DNA from: Kibdelosporangium aridum
GTDB lineage: Bacteria; Actinomycetota; Actinomycetes; Mycobacteriales; Pseudonocardiaceae
DNA length: 64,000 bases
Direction: 5' to 3'
NCBI RefSeq assembly: GCF_900176515.1
Contig: NZ_FWXV01000001.1
Coordinates: 1,116,001-1,180,000 of the forward strand
A program made the position numbers and the translations under genes. Within the stretch, counting starts at the first letter, position 1, and each line of letters starts with the position of its first letter. The notes under the pieces are model-generated. The model was not told the DNA's origin, made no database searches, and saw only the letters and a program-made list of their open reading frames with translations. Shown here in pieces: positions 35,102 through 42,779 of the stretch.

Positions 35102-36373
35102 TTACCGGGCCGGGATCGTGTTCAGATCCCGCGGTTGTGCCGGCCGGGACGCGGCCCGTTCGGCCACCGAGAACGTCATTGCGGCCCCCCAGAGGACGAG
35201 TGGGTACACCAGATAGCCGTAGCGGCTGGCGGGCACCATCAGGATCGCGGCGCCGAGGCCGATCGCGGCTTTGAGCATCGCGGCCGAGCCGGTCGCCGGT
35301 GGGTGTACGAACAGCCAGATGGTCAGGGCCAACGCGGTGAGCCCGAGCAGGACGAGTGCGACCACGTGTCCCACTTGGCCCATGCTCGCGATCAAATGGC
35401 CAGGCAGCGGGCTTGCCGCAGGTGAGGTGATCATACCCGTCCCGGACGGGAACTTGATCACGTGTTCGACGAAGGCTCCCGGGTGGACGATCAACACCGG
35501 GATGTTCAGCAGCGCGGTGACCCCGATGATCGCGGTGCCGAACCGGAGCAACCCAGACCGGATCGATGACGTGCGGCCGGCCCTGGTGGTGACCACGTAG
35601 AAGATGATCACCACCACGGCCGGCAGTGCGCTCAGCTTCATGCTCACGACCACAGCGAGGACGACGCCGCACCACACTGTTTTGCCGCGCGCGGCCAGCG
35701 CGCCGGACAGGATGATCAGCCCGATGATCGCCAGGTCCGGCCCGGCGACGGCGAAGGTCAACGCCGTCAGCGGGCTGACGACGGCCAGGTGCGCGGCCCT
35801 GACCGGCACTTTCGGCCAGCCGAGCAGCTTGAGCGCCAGTGCGATGGTGACGATCGTGGTCAGCGCGAACATGATCCGCGCGTCGGTGATCGCGCCGGAC
35901 AACAGCGCCCGTGGGATGCCGAAAATGGTCATCGCCGGGCCATAAGGCGTGTAGTCGTTGACCTCGGGCGGCCGCGGCAGGGCCGCGATGTCCACATAGG
36001 GCGTTCCGGTGTCGAACAGCAGCTGGGCAGATCGCTCGATCACCCAGACTTCCGGCTGCGCCGCCCACTGGAACGGCTTGATCACCCAGTCCGAGCCGGT
36101 CAGCCTGCGGAACACGAGCACGATCAGCGGGACGACCATGCCGAGGCCGCCGACCAGGCCGACCGGGACCCAGCGGGACCGCAGCCAGCTGGTGCCGGTG
36201 CTGGTCATCAGCCAGATCGCGTGCGCAGCGCCGAGCACGTAGGCCACGGACGCGAAGTTTCCCCAGACCCGGTAGCCGTAGAACTCCGACCAGATTGCCG
36301 TCGGGATGGCGAATGCGGCGCAGACAAGGTAGATGGCGACATCCAGCCTGAGAACCTTGCCCCGATCGCCCAC
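35102..36373 (-). CDS. GT87/DUF2029-like polyprenyl-phosphate-sugar mannosyltransferase
   Basis: A 423-residue integral membrane protein with about ten helices. The periplasmic loop after helix 1 includes SEFYGYRVWGNFASVAYV and the segment DTGTPYVDIAALPRPPEVNDYTPYGPAMTIFG, and a SMKLSALPAVVVIIFYVV helix is typical of the GT87 (alpha-1,2-mannosyltransferase-like) group. These enzymes use polyprenyl-phosphate mannose to build cell-wall lipoglycans. The GTG at 36373 is the most probable start; the longer open frame has a non-membrane N-terminus. It is divergent from the ABC exporter. Confidence 0.78.
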   Translation of the reverse strand: MGDRGKVLRLDVAIYLVCAAFAIPTAIWSEFYGYRVWGNFASVAYVLGAAHAIWLMTSTGTSWLRSRWVPVGLVGGLGMVVPLIVLVFRRLTGSDWVIKPFQWAAQPEVWVIERSAQLLFDTGTPYVDIAALPRPPEVNDYTPYGPAMTIFGIPRALLSGAITDARIMFALTTIVTIALALKLLGWPKVPVRAAHLAVVSPLTALTFAVAGPDLAIIGLIILSGALAARGKTVWCGVVLAVVVSMKLSALPAVVVIIFYVVTTRAGRTSSIRSGLLRFGTAIIGVTALLNIPVLIVHPGAFVEHVIKFPSGTGMITSPAASPLPGHLIASMGQVGHVVALVLLGLTALALTIWLFVHPPATGSAAMLKAAIGLGAAILMVPASRYGYLVYPLVLWGAAMTFSVAERAASRPAQPRDLNTIPAR

Positions 36374-36446
36374 AGCGAAAACTCTACCGATCGGGAAGTG
36401 ACAGCCGTTCACCGGTGTTGAGGCCAGCGGAGAGTGAGGTGCTGGG

Positions 36447-38330
36447 GTGGACGGAACCTGGAACTTGTTGATGGGGGCGGCGCGCAGTGTGGACGCGCCA
36501 AAGGGAGTTCGGAAAGGCACGGTGCGGCGGGTCCTCCGTTTTGCGAAACCGCATCGGAAGCTGCTCATTGCGTTTCTGATACTCACCGTTGCGTCGGCAG
36601 TGCTGGCAGTGACGACACCATTGCTTGCCGGTCGTGTGGTGGATGCGATTGTCGGCGGCAAGGACGCGTCTTTGGTGATTTGGCTGGCGGTGCTGATTGC
36701 GGCTCTGGCGGTCGTCGACGCCGGTCTCGGATTGGTCGAACGCTGGCAGTCCTCGCGAATCGGGGAAGGTCTCATCTTCGATCTGCGCCGTGCGGTTTTC
36801 CAGCACGTTCAGCTGATGCCGGTGGCGTTCTTCACCAGGACGAGAACGGGCGCTCTGGTCAGCCGGTTGAATAACGACGTTATGGGCGCGCAGCGGGCAT
36901 TCACGTCCACGCTGTCCGGTCTTGTCGCCAACGTGATCCAGCTCGTTCTCTCGCTCGCTGTGATGGCGACGCTGTCGTGGCAGGTCACGGCGCTGGCGTT
37001 GGTGCTGCTACCGGTCTTCGTGCTGCCTGCCCGCCGGGTCGGCCGCAGGCTGGCGGACCTGCAGCGCGAGGCGTCCGGGCTGAACGCGGCGATGACAACG
37101 CAGATGACCGAGCGTTTTTCCGCGCCCGGCGCGACTTTGGTGAAGCTATTCGGCAGGCCGAAAGCCGAAGCGGAAGAATTCGGGACAAAAGCTGGCCGAG
37201 TACGGGACATCGGCATCAAGAACGCGATGGCCACCCGGTGGTTCATGACCAGCTTGACGTTGGTCTCCGCGCTGGCGCAGGCGCTGGTGTACGGCTTGGG
37301 CGGCTGGCTGGCGATCCGCGGCGAGCTCGCCCCTGGCACGGTCGTGGCGTTGGCGCTGTTGCTGACGCGGCTGTACTCGCCGCTGACGGCGTTGGCGAAC
37401 GTCCGAGTGGACGTGATGACCGCTTTGGTGTCGTTCGAGCGCGTCTTCGAGGTGCTCGACCTGCCGCCGATGATCAAGGAGAAGCCGGACGCGCGGCCGG
37501 TGCCCGCCGGCGGCGTTTCGGTGGAGCTCAAGGACGTCCGGTTCGCCTACCCGGCGGCTTCGGCGGTGTCGTTGGCATCACTCGAGGACGTCGCCGCGCT
37601 GGACACCCGTGGCGGCAAGGAAGTGTTGCACGGCATCAGTTTCCGCGCCGAACCCGGTCAGATGGTCGCCCTGGTCGGCTCATCGGGTGCGGGCAAGTCG
37701 ACGATCGCGTCACTGGTGCCGCGACTGTACGACGTGGACAGTGGGTCGGTCCGGCTGTCCGATGTGGACGTGAAAGACCTGTCGTTCGACTCGATCAGGG
37801 ACACGGTCGGAGTCGTGACGCAGGACGGGCACCTGTTCCACGACACCATCCGGGCCAACGTGGCGTACGCCCGGCCGGACGCTTCGGACGAGGAGATCAC
37901 GTCCGCTTTGGCCAGGGCCCGGCTGTCCGACCTGATCGCCTCACTGCCCGACGGTCTGGACACCGTTGTCGGCGAACGCGGGTACCGGCTGTCCGGCGGT
38001 GAGCGGCAGCGTCTGACGATCGCCCGGTTGTTGCTGGCCAACCAGCGCGTGGTGATCCTCGACGAGGCCACCGCGCACCTGGACTCGGAATCCGAGGCCG
38101 CGGTGCAGGAGGCGCTCGTGCACGCACTGGAAGGCCGGACAGCGATCGTGATCGCGCACCGGCTGTCCACGATCCGGGCCGCCGACCAGATCCTCGTGGT
38201 GGAGGGCGGTCAGATCGTCGAACGCGGCACGCACACCGAGTTGCTCAACCGGGACGGCCGGTACGCCGAACTGCACAACACGCAGTTCTCCCGCTCAGAG
38301 CTGCGGGACCCGGGGACCGTACAGGTCTAG
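36447..38330 (+). CDS. ABC transporter, fused membrane and ATPase domains
   Basis: A 627-residue half-transporter exporter. Six membrane helices lie in about 40-325. The ATPase domain (about 352-620) has Walker A GSSGAGKST, signature LSGGERQR and Walker B VVILDEATAHLDSE, with an H-loop in IVIAHRLSTIRA. It exports hydrophobic or peptide-like compounds as a homodimer. The start is a GTG; the open frame has no better start. Its 3' end overlaps the SIS-domain gene by 36 bases on the other strand. Confidence 0.88.
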   Translation: MDGTWNLLMGAARSVDAPKGVRKGTVRRVLRFAKPHRKLLIAFLILTVASAVLAVTTPLLAGRVVDAIVGGKDASLVIWLAVLIAALAVVDAGLGLVERWQSSRIGEGLIFDLRRAVFQHVQLMPVAFFTRTRTGALVSRLNNDVMGAQRAFTSTLSGLVANVIQLVLSLAVMATLSWQVTALALVLLPVFVLPARRVGRRLADLQREASGLNAAMTTQMTERFSAPGATLVKLFGRPKAEAEEFGTKAGRVRDIGIKNAMATRWFMTSLTLVSALAQALVYGLGGWLAIRGELAPGTVVALALLLTRLYSPLTALANVRVDVMTALVSFERVFEVLDLPPMIKEKPDARPVPAGGVSVELKDVRFAYPAASAVSLASLEDVAALDTRGGKEVLHGISFRAEPGQMVALVGSSGAGKSTIASLVPRLYDVDSGSVRLSDVDVKDLSFDSIRDTVGVVTQDGHLFHDTIRANVAYARPDASDEEITSALARARLSDLIASLPDGLDTVVGERGYRLSGGERQRLTIARLLLANQRVVILDEATAHLDSESEAAVQEALVHALEGRTAIVIAHRLSTIRAADQILVVEGGQIVERGTHTELLNRDGRYAELHNTQFSRSELRDPGTVQV

Positions 38331-39011
38331 GTAGCGCTGGTTCGCCTCGTCACCGCCGGGCACGTTGGAACTGCGCCACAACGGGATCTCCACACCCGCG
38401 GTGGCCGCCTTGTCGACCAGGCGGGCCAGGATCTCGGCCCACAGGAACGCGTTGGCCACAGTGGACAGTGCGGCGGTGACCGGTGCCTCCGGCGGGTAGC
38501 TGGAGTCACCGGGAGCGACCAGGGTGTCGAGCACGATGGAGGCGTTCTCGGCGAGCGTGGTGTCGGCCCGCCGGGGGGCGACGGCGTTGGCCGGGCTGGA
38601 CGTGACCGCGACGACCGGCATGTCGGCGTTCTGCGCGGCGATCGCGAGTTCGACCGGATACGGGTTCACGCCAGAGGTGGAGAAGACGACGAGGACGTCG
38701 TTGCCGCTGAGCTGGACCTTGCCGAAGACCTCGTCGGCCAGGCCGGTGAGGCGCTCGGCGCTGGTGGAGGCGCGGCCGCCGTGCAGTGGCTGGATGTCCG
38801 GGTGGTACAGCGGATACACGCAGGCCAGGCCGCCTGCGCGGTAGAACGTCTCGGCGACCGCGGCGAGCGAGTGCCCCGCCCCGCCGGTCAGCACAAGGCC
38901 GCCGGCGCGGATGCTGCCGAGGAACAACTCGGCGACATTGTTCAACGCGTCGGCGTTGTGCTTCTCCACCTGGATCAGGTGATCCCTGACCAGGTTGCCG
39001 AATACGGCCAT
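38295..39011 (-). CDS. SIS-domain sugar-phosphate protein (UPF0309-like), DasR-controlled
   Basis: A 238-residue protein with a SIS fold (GGLVLTGGAGHSLAAVAETFYRAGGL, VLVVFSTSGVNPYPVELAIAAQ, MPVVAVTSSPANAV). It belongs to the UPF0309-type family of phosphosugar binders. In Streptomyces a member (SCO4393, as I recall reported as NagS) acts on GlcNAc-6-phosphate. Here the ATG is preceded by GAGGAGG (spacing 11) and by a strong DasR-like site. The open frame continues upstream in frame into a 21-bp repeat region, but that extension is judged non-coding. The 3' end overlaps the ABC exporter by 36 bases. Confidence 0.8.
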   Translation of the reverse strand: MAVFGNLVRDHLIQVEKHNADALNNVAELFLGSIRAGGLVLTGGAGHSLAAVAETFYRAGGLACVYPLYHPDIQPLHGGRASTSAERLTGLADEVFGKVQLSGNDVLVVFSTSGVNPYPVELAIAAQNADMPVVAVTSSPANAVAPRRADTTLAENASIVLDTLVAPGDSSYPPEAPVTAALSTVANAFLWAEILARLVDKAATAGVEIPLWRSSNVPGGDEANQRYLDLYGPRVPQL

Positions 39012-39040
39012 GCTCGCGGTACCTCCTCGGTCGACCTCGC

Positions 39041-39056
39041 AATGGTCTATACCAGT
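39041..39056. promoter_or_regulatory. DasR-type operator (dre) upstream of SIS-domain gene
   Basis: AATGGTCTATACCAGT matches the DasR-responsive element ACTGGTCTAGACCAGT at 14 of 16 positions, and the core TGGTCTATACCA is close to symmetric. It lies 30 bases upstream of the SIS start. DasR is the GntR-family regulator of GlcNAc use in streptomycetes and relatives; the site supports an amino-sugar role. Confidence 0.72.
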
Positions 39057-39071
39057 GGTGAGAGGTGCGTC

Positions 39072-39218
39072 AAGGGGGACGGTGCTCACCACGGCGGGCT
39101 GGTGGGTTGCTGCGGCGCGCGCTGTGCTTACTTCGGCGCGCTCTTGGGTCGCCGCGGCGCGCGTTGTGGTCACCTCGGCGCGCTCCTGTGACTGGTCGGC
39201 GCGATTTGGTGTGGAGCC
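39072..39218. repeat. 21-bp exact-period repeat array with GGCGCGC core
   Basis: Seven degenerate units start at 39072, 39093, 39114, 39135, 39156, 39177 and 39198, each exactly 21 bases apart; the first is weak. The core GGCGCGC appears in units 3-6, as GGCGGGC in unit 2 and GGCGCGA in unit 7. Units 3 and 5, and units 2 and 4, are more alike than neighbours, so there is a 42-base higher-order period. The last unit runs into the inverted-repeat element at 39195. Confidence 0.8.
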
Positions 39219-39315
39219 TCTGCGCCGCAAAAGGACAGGGAAAGCGGCAGGACCTGCGGCCCTGCCCCGCCGACAAGCTTATTTGCGGCGCCACTCCACA
39301 CAAAATCGCGCCGAC
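39195..39315. repeat. 121-bp inverted-repeat element
   Basis: The outer arms at 39195-39216 and 39294-39315 match over 22 bases with one mismatch. Inside, GCGCCGCAAA near 39222-39231 is the exact inverse of TTTGCGGCGC near 39283-39292, and further in GGCAGG pairs with CCTGCC. The whole can fold into a long imperfect hairpin or cruciform. ACTG occurs just outside both ends (39191-39194, and one base away at 39317-39320), which faintly resembles a target-site duplication. It may be a MITE, a structured RNA, or a chromosomal repeat; no coding sequence fits it. Confidence 0.75.
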
Positions 39316-39325
39316 TACTGCTTAG

Positions 39326-39444
39326 GGCGCGCCTTTCTGTGCTCGGGGCGCGCCTTCACTTGGGCCCGGGCGCGCCTTGTTGGTGGGCTAGGGCGCGCCT
39401 TCGCTTGGGCCGGGGCGCGCCTCCGGTTTTGGTTGGGGCGCGCC
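39326..39444. repeat. Array of six GGGCGCGCCTT repeats
   Basis: GGCGCGCC (an 8-base palindrome) occurs at 39326, 39347, 39369, 39392, 39414 and 39437, with gaps of 21, 22, 23, 22 and 23 bases. The shared block is GGGCGCGCCTT or GGGCGCGCCTC, then 10-12 variable bases rich in TTGG. The spacing is not a multiple of 3, so it is not coding. It ends about 50 bases before the downstream MobA-like gene stop. Confidence 0.8.
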
Positions 39445-39496
39445 TTTGCTTGGGGCTCAATCGGTTGGCTGATGGCAGGCGCTCAGTTTCTGGCGT

Positions 39497-40054
39497 TCAC
39501 TCTTGTGGCAGCTGCTCTGGCTTGTCCACATCGGATCCGTCCGAAATGTCCTCGCACGGCACCAGCTCCGGCTTGTGCCTGCGCAGATACTCCCTTGCGC
39601 CCGCGTCACCAGTTGCCAGTTCGTACACGCCATCCCAGTGATCCCGGCCGATCAGTACTGGATGTCCTGGTTCGCCGTGATAGCTCGCCCTTAGCAGCGC
39701 CTGTGGCGTCGCGAGTGCTCGGAGGCGGTGGATCGCTTCCGCGCGAATTCCCGGTGTATCGACCGGAAGGACTATCACCGCGTCTCCCGTTATGGCGCGC
39801 AGGCCAACGCGCAGTGAAGATCCCATGCCCTGTTGCCAATCTGGATTGTCAACAGCGTTCAGGTCCGGCGACTCCGCTCGAACGATCTCCGCGTCGGCCC
39901 CGAGCACGGCCAGTACGGGGGAACAGCCGCCGTTTGTCAGGACCTGCACCGCGCGCTCGACGAACAGTTGGCCCTGGAACCTGACGCGGGCTTTGGGCAT
40001 GCCGTATCGGCGGCCTGCTCCCGCCGCCAGGACCAGTCCTGCGACGTCAGCCAT
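39497..40054 (-). CDS. MobA-like nucleotidyltransferase
   Basis: A 185-residue protein of the NTP-transferase family (MADVAGLVLAAGAGRRYGMPKARVRFQGQLFVERAV, VIVLPVDTPGIRAEAIHRL, YHGEPGHPVLIGRDHWDGVYELATGDAGAREYLRR). The LAAGxGRRxGxPK start and GHPVL motif are like molybdenum-cofactor cytidylyl- or guanylyl-transferases (MocA). No molybdoenzyme gene is nearby, so the role is not certain. It overlaps the hydrolase gene upstream by 8 bases and is probably co-transcribed with it. Confidence 0.82.
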   Translation of the reverse strand: MADVAGLVLAAGAGRRYGMPKARVRFQGQLFVERAVQVLTNGGCSPVLAVLGADAEIVRAESPDLNAVDNPDWQQGMGSSLRVGLRAITGDAVIVLPVDTPGIRAEAIHRLRALATPQALLRASYHGEPGHPVLIGRDHWDGVYELATGDAGAREYLRRHKPELVPCEDISDGSDVDKPEQLPQE

Positions 40055-40916
40055 GCTGCGAGAGGTGTTCCAGCAGCAGGCGGCTCAGGCCTTCGTCCGC
40101 TTGTTCCGGCAGCCAGTGTGAGATGTCCTGGAACATCTCGAACCGGTACGGGCCTTCCACCCATTCCTCCGTGGAAAGTGCTGCCGTTGAGCCGAATGCG
40201 ACGTCTTCGGTGCCCCAGACGTAGAGAGTCGGGACTTTCACTTTTCCGGTGTGGCCGCTGAATTTTATGCCTCGGTACCAGTTCAGCGCCGCTACCAGCG
40301 CTCCTGGTTCGGACAACCGCTCCACGTATTCCCGCACGTGGTCACGGGGCACAACGCCTTCGTAGAGCTGCTTGAGTGCTGCTGCGTCGTTGGCCAGCAG
40401 TTGCTTCTCCGCGCCTCGGACGTTCTGCAGGGTTGGGATGTAGGAGCTGCGTTGTTGTTGGTCTTCGTCTGAACGGACCGCTTGGGCGTATGCGCCTGGG
40501 TGTGGGGTGGAGACCGCGGTCAGCGTTCGGACTCGGTCGGGGTGTTCTGCCGCTGTGTGCCACGCGACGCTGCCGCCCCAGTCGTGGCCGACCAGGTCGA
40601 ACTTCGGCCAGCCCAGTTCGTCCGCGATCTTCAGCACGTCGCTGGTCAGGTCCTCGATGCTGTAGTCCTCCGGGCGCTCCGGGCGCACGTCGGGGGAGTA
40701 GCCGCGCTGATCGGGCGCGATCGCCCGGTAACCTGCCGCCGACAGCGTGGCCAGCTGGTGCTCCCACTCCGTGGATGCTTCGGGGAAGCCGTGCAACAGG
40801 AGCACGCCGCGGCCGTCGTCCGGGCCCGCGGCCAGCGCGTCGAATCGGCCTTGGTCTGTGCTGATCCCGATGTGCTCGATCACGATATTAGTGTTGCAAA
40901 TGTGCCCGTACCCCAT
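40047..40916 (-). CDS. Alpha/beta hydrolase (epoxide-hydrolase-like)
   Basis: A 289-residue alpha/beta hydrolase. Visible are the oxyanion HGFPE (LLLHGFPEASTEWEHQL), the nucleophile elbow VGHDWGGSVAW with Asp as the likely nucleophile, typical of epoxide hydrolases and dehalogenases, and a C-terminal His in FQDISHWLPEQADEGL. The acid is probably in YVWGTEDVAFG. The ATG at 40916 begins MGYGHICNTNIVIEHIG, but a GTG at 40883 (VIEHIG) is possible and would avoid overlap with the divergent gene. Substrate unknown. Confidence 0.82.
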   Translation of the reverse strand: MGYGHICNTNIVIEHIGISTDQGRFDALAAGPDDGRGVLLLHGFPEASTEWEHQLATLSAAGYRAIAPDQRGYSPDVRPERPEDYSIEDLTSDVLKIADELGWPKFDLVGHDWGGSVAWHTAAEHPDRVRTLTAVSTPHPGAYAQAVRSDEDQQQRSSYIPTLQNVRGAEKQLLANDAAALKQLYEGVVPRDHVREYVERLSEPGALVAALNWYRGIKFSGHTGKVKVPTLYVWGTEDVAFGSTAALSTEEWVEGPYRFEMFQDISHWLPEQADEGLSRLLLEHLSQHG

Positions 40917-41522
40917 CTGAGTCAGCTCGGTTCCCGCTCGCCGCGCGTCGTCGCACTCGTTCTGCACGGTGGCCGTGAGTTCGGTGAGGGGCCGGTGCCA
41001 CGTCTCGCTCTCGCGCATCTGAGGATGGTGCCGTTCGCGCGTACGCTCGCGCGCCTTCCGGATATGGCCGTCTTCTTGCTGCGCTACCGGGTGCGCGGGT
41101 GGAACGCCCCTGCGTTGGACCCTGTCCAGGATGCTCGATGGGCGCTGGGCGAGATCCACAGCAAGTTTCCCAGTGTTCCGGTCGTCCTGCTCGGGCACTC
41201 GATGGGTGGGCGCGTCGCGTTTCGTGTCGCCGATGATCCCGCCGTCACCGCTGTCTGTGCGTTGGCGCCGTGGTGCGAACCCGCTGATCCGGTTCAGCAG
41301 CTCGCTGGCCGTTCCGTGTTCATCGCGCACGGCAAGCAGGACCGTGTTACGAACCCGCGGTCGTCACGGGACTATGCGCGGCGGGCCGCACAGGTCACCG
41401 ATCGGGTTGATTTGCGGTTCGTCGACGGCGAGACGCACGCGTTGCTGCGCAAGCCTCGCGTATGGCGTGACCTGGTACTCGAGTTCGCTCTTGATCAACT
41501 CGCGCACTCCCGCGAGGGGTGA
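40902..41522 (+). CDS. Alpha/beta hydrolase (dienelactone-hydrolase-like)
   Basis: A 206-residue alpha/beta hydrolase: VVALVLHGGRE, MVPFARTLARL, HSKFPSVPVVLLGHSMGGRVAFRVAD (nucleophile Ser), SVFIAHGKQDRVTNP (acid) and DGETHALLR (His). The family includes dienelactone hydrolase-like and serine esterase-like enzymes. The GTG at 40902 is the first in-frame start; it overlaps the divergent hydrolase by 15 bases, so one of the two starts may lie further inside. No ribosome site is obvious. It lies just ahead of the LCP gene on the same strand. Confidence 0.75.
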   Translation: MPVPHLSQLGSRSPRVVALVLHGGREFGEGPVPRLALAHLRMVPFARTLARLPDMAVFLLRYRVRGWNAPALDPVQDARWALGEIHSKFPSVPVVLLGHSMGGRVAFRVADDPAVTAVCALAPWCEPADPVQQLAGRSVFIAHGKQDRVTNPRSSRDYARRAAQVTDRVDLRFVDGETHALLRKPRVWRDLVLEFALDQLAHSREG

Positions 41523-41611
41523 CCGGCCGACTCCGTAGGGTATGAGGACGCAACCTCCGCCTGCGGTCTCACGTCCTTGTGAGCATCCTTGAAGAAGTCG
41601 GGGGACTGAAT

Positions 41612-42778
41612 ATGAGGACGAGGATGAGTCACGGGCAGCCGTACGGTTCGAGGGACGGTCAAACCCGCGCCTACCCGGTTCCTGGGCAGGCGCCGCCCCA
41701 GTACGACCAGGGGCGCGACTACCGGCAACCGCAGGGTGGGTACCGGCAGCCGCCGCCACCGTACGAGCCGCCCGGCCAGCAGGTGCCGCCGCCAGGTGGC
41801 CGCCCGCCGCGGCGCAAGCGCAGGGTCGGCCGGATCCTGCTGGTCATTCTGCTGGCGATCGTCGTGCTCATCGCGGCGACGTGGATCTACCTCGAGTCGT
41901 CGTTCAACCGGGTTGCCGCGCTCACCGACTACCCCGGCCGTCCGGCCGCGGGTGTGGGCACGAACTGGCTGATCGTCGGTTCGGACAGCCGGGCCGGTCT
42001 GGACGCCGAGGACCAGGAGCGACTGGCCACCGGAGACGCCAAGGGCCAGCGCACCGACACGATGTTGCTGCTGCACCTGCCGGACAACGACCAGAAGCCC
42101 ACCCTGGTCAGCCTGCTGCGTGACTCGTACGTGGACATTCCGGGCAAGGGCAAGAACAAGCTGAACGCCGCGTACGCGTTCGGCGGCCCGGCCCTGCTGG
42201 CACAGACCGTGGAGAAGAACACCAACCTGCGGCTGGACCACTACATCGAGATCGGCTTCGGCGGGTTCGCCAGCCTGGTCGACGCGGTCGGCGGCGTGGA
42301 GATGTGCCTGGACAAGCCGATCAAGGACCCGCTGGCCGGGATCGACCTGCCCGCCGGATGCCAGGAACTCGACGGCGCCAACGCACTGGGCTACGTGCGG
42401 ACTCGCGCGACCGCACGTGCTGACATCGACCGCGTGGTCCGCCAGCGTCAGTTCATCAGTGCGCTGATGGACAAGGTGGCGAGCCCCGGCACGCTGCTCA
42501 ACCCGTTCCGGATGGTCCCGCTGCTGGCCGACGCGCCGGACGCGATCACGCTCGACGAGGGCGACCACCTGCACAACCTGCCGAGCCTCGGGTTCGCCAT
42601 CGCGGGCGCCAGCAGTGGTTCGACCGTGAGCACAAGCGTGCCCATCGGTGACAGCCGCAGCGTCGCCAAGATCGGCTCGGTGATCCTGTGGGACCAGAAA
42701 AAGTCGAAGGCCCTGTTCGACGCACTGCGCACCGACACCGCGGTGCCATCCAGTTCGATCGTGCTGCCTGGCAGCTGA
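41612..42778 (+). CDS. LytR-CpsA-Psr (LCP) family protein
   Basis: A 388-residue protein. A Gln/Pro-rich cytoplasmic region (about 1-70) leads to one membrane helix (RILLVILLAIVVLIAATWIYL) and an extracellular LCP domain with conserved motifs GSDSRAG, RTDTMLLLHL, SLLRDSYVDIP, FGGFASLVDAVGGVEMCL and YVRTRATARADIDRVVRQRQF; the arginines and aspartates bind the polyprenyl-pyrophosphate substrate. LCP proteins attach polymers such as arabinogalactan or teichoic acids to peptidoglycan. The ATG at 41612 has GGGGGA 6 bases upstream; an earlier GTG at 41579 is less likely. It is followed directly by a GNAT gene. Confidence 0.87.
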   Translation: MRTRMSHGQPYGSRDGQTRAYPVPGQAPPQYDQGRDYRQPQGGYRQPPPPYEPPGQQVPPPGGRPPRRKRRVGRILLVILLAIVVLIAATWIYLESSFNRVAALTDYPGRPAAGVGTNWLIVGSDSRAGLDAEDQERLATGDAKGQRTDTMLLLHLPDNDQKPTLVSLLRDSYVDIPGKGKNKLNAAYAFGGPALLAQTVEKNTNLRLDHYIEIGFGGFASLVDAVGGVEMCLDKPIKDPLAGIDLPAGCQELDGANALGYVRTRATARADIDRVVRQRQFISALMDKVASPGTLLNPFRMVPLLADAPDAITLDEGDHLHNLPSLGFAIAGASSGSTVSTSVPIGDSRSVAKIGSVILWDQKKSKALFDALRTDTAVPSSSIVLPGS

Positions 42779-42779
42779 C

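Noticed and set aside
38295..39230. Longer SIS protein starting with TTG at 39230
   Set aside because: The ATG at 39011 has GAGGAGG upstream and a DasR-type site lies between; the longer form would put the operator inside the gene.
39326..39444. Array of repeats with variable spacers resembling CRISPR
   Set aside because: The repeated block is only about 11 bases and the variable parts 10-12 bases, far below CRISPR sizes, and no cas gene is near.
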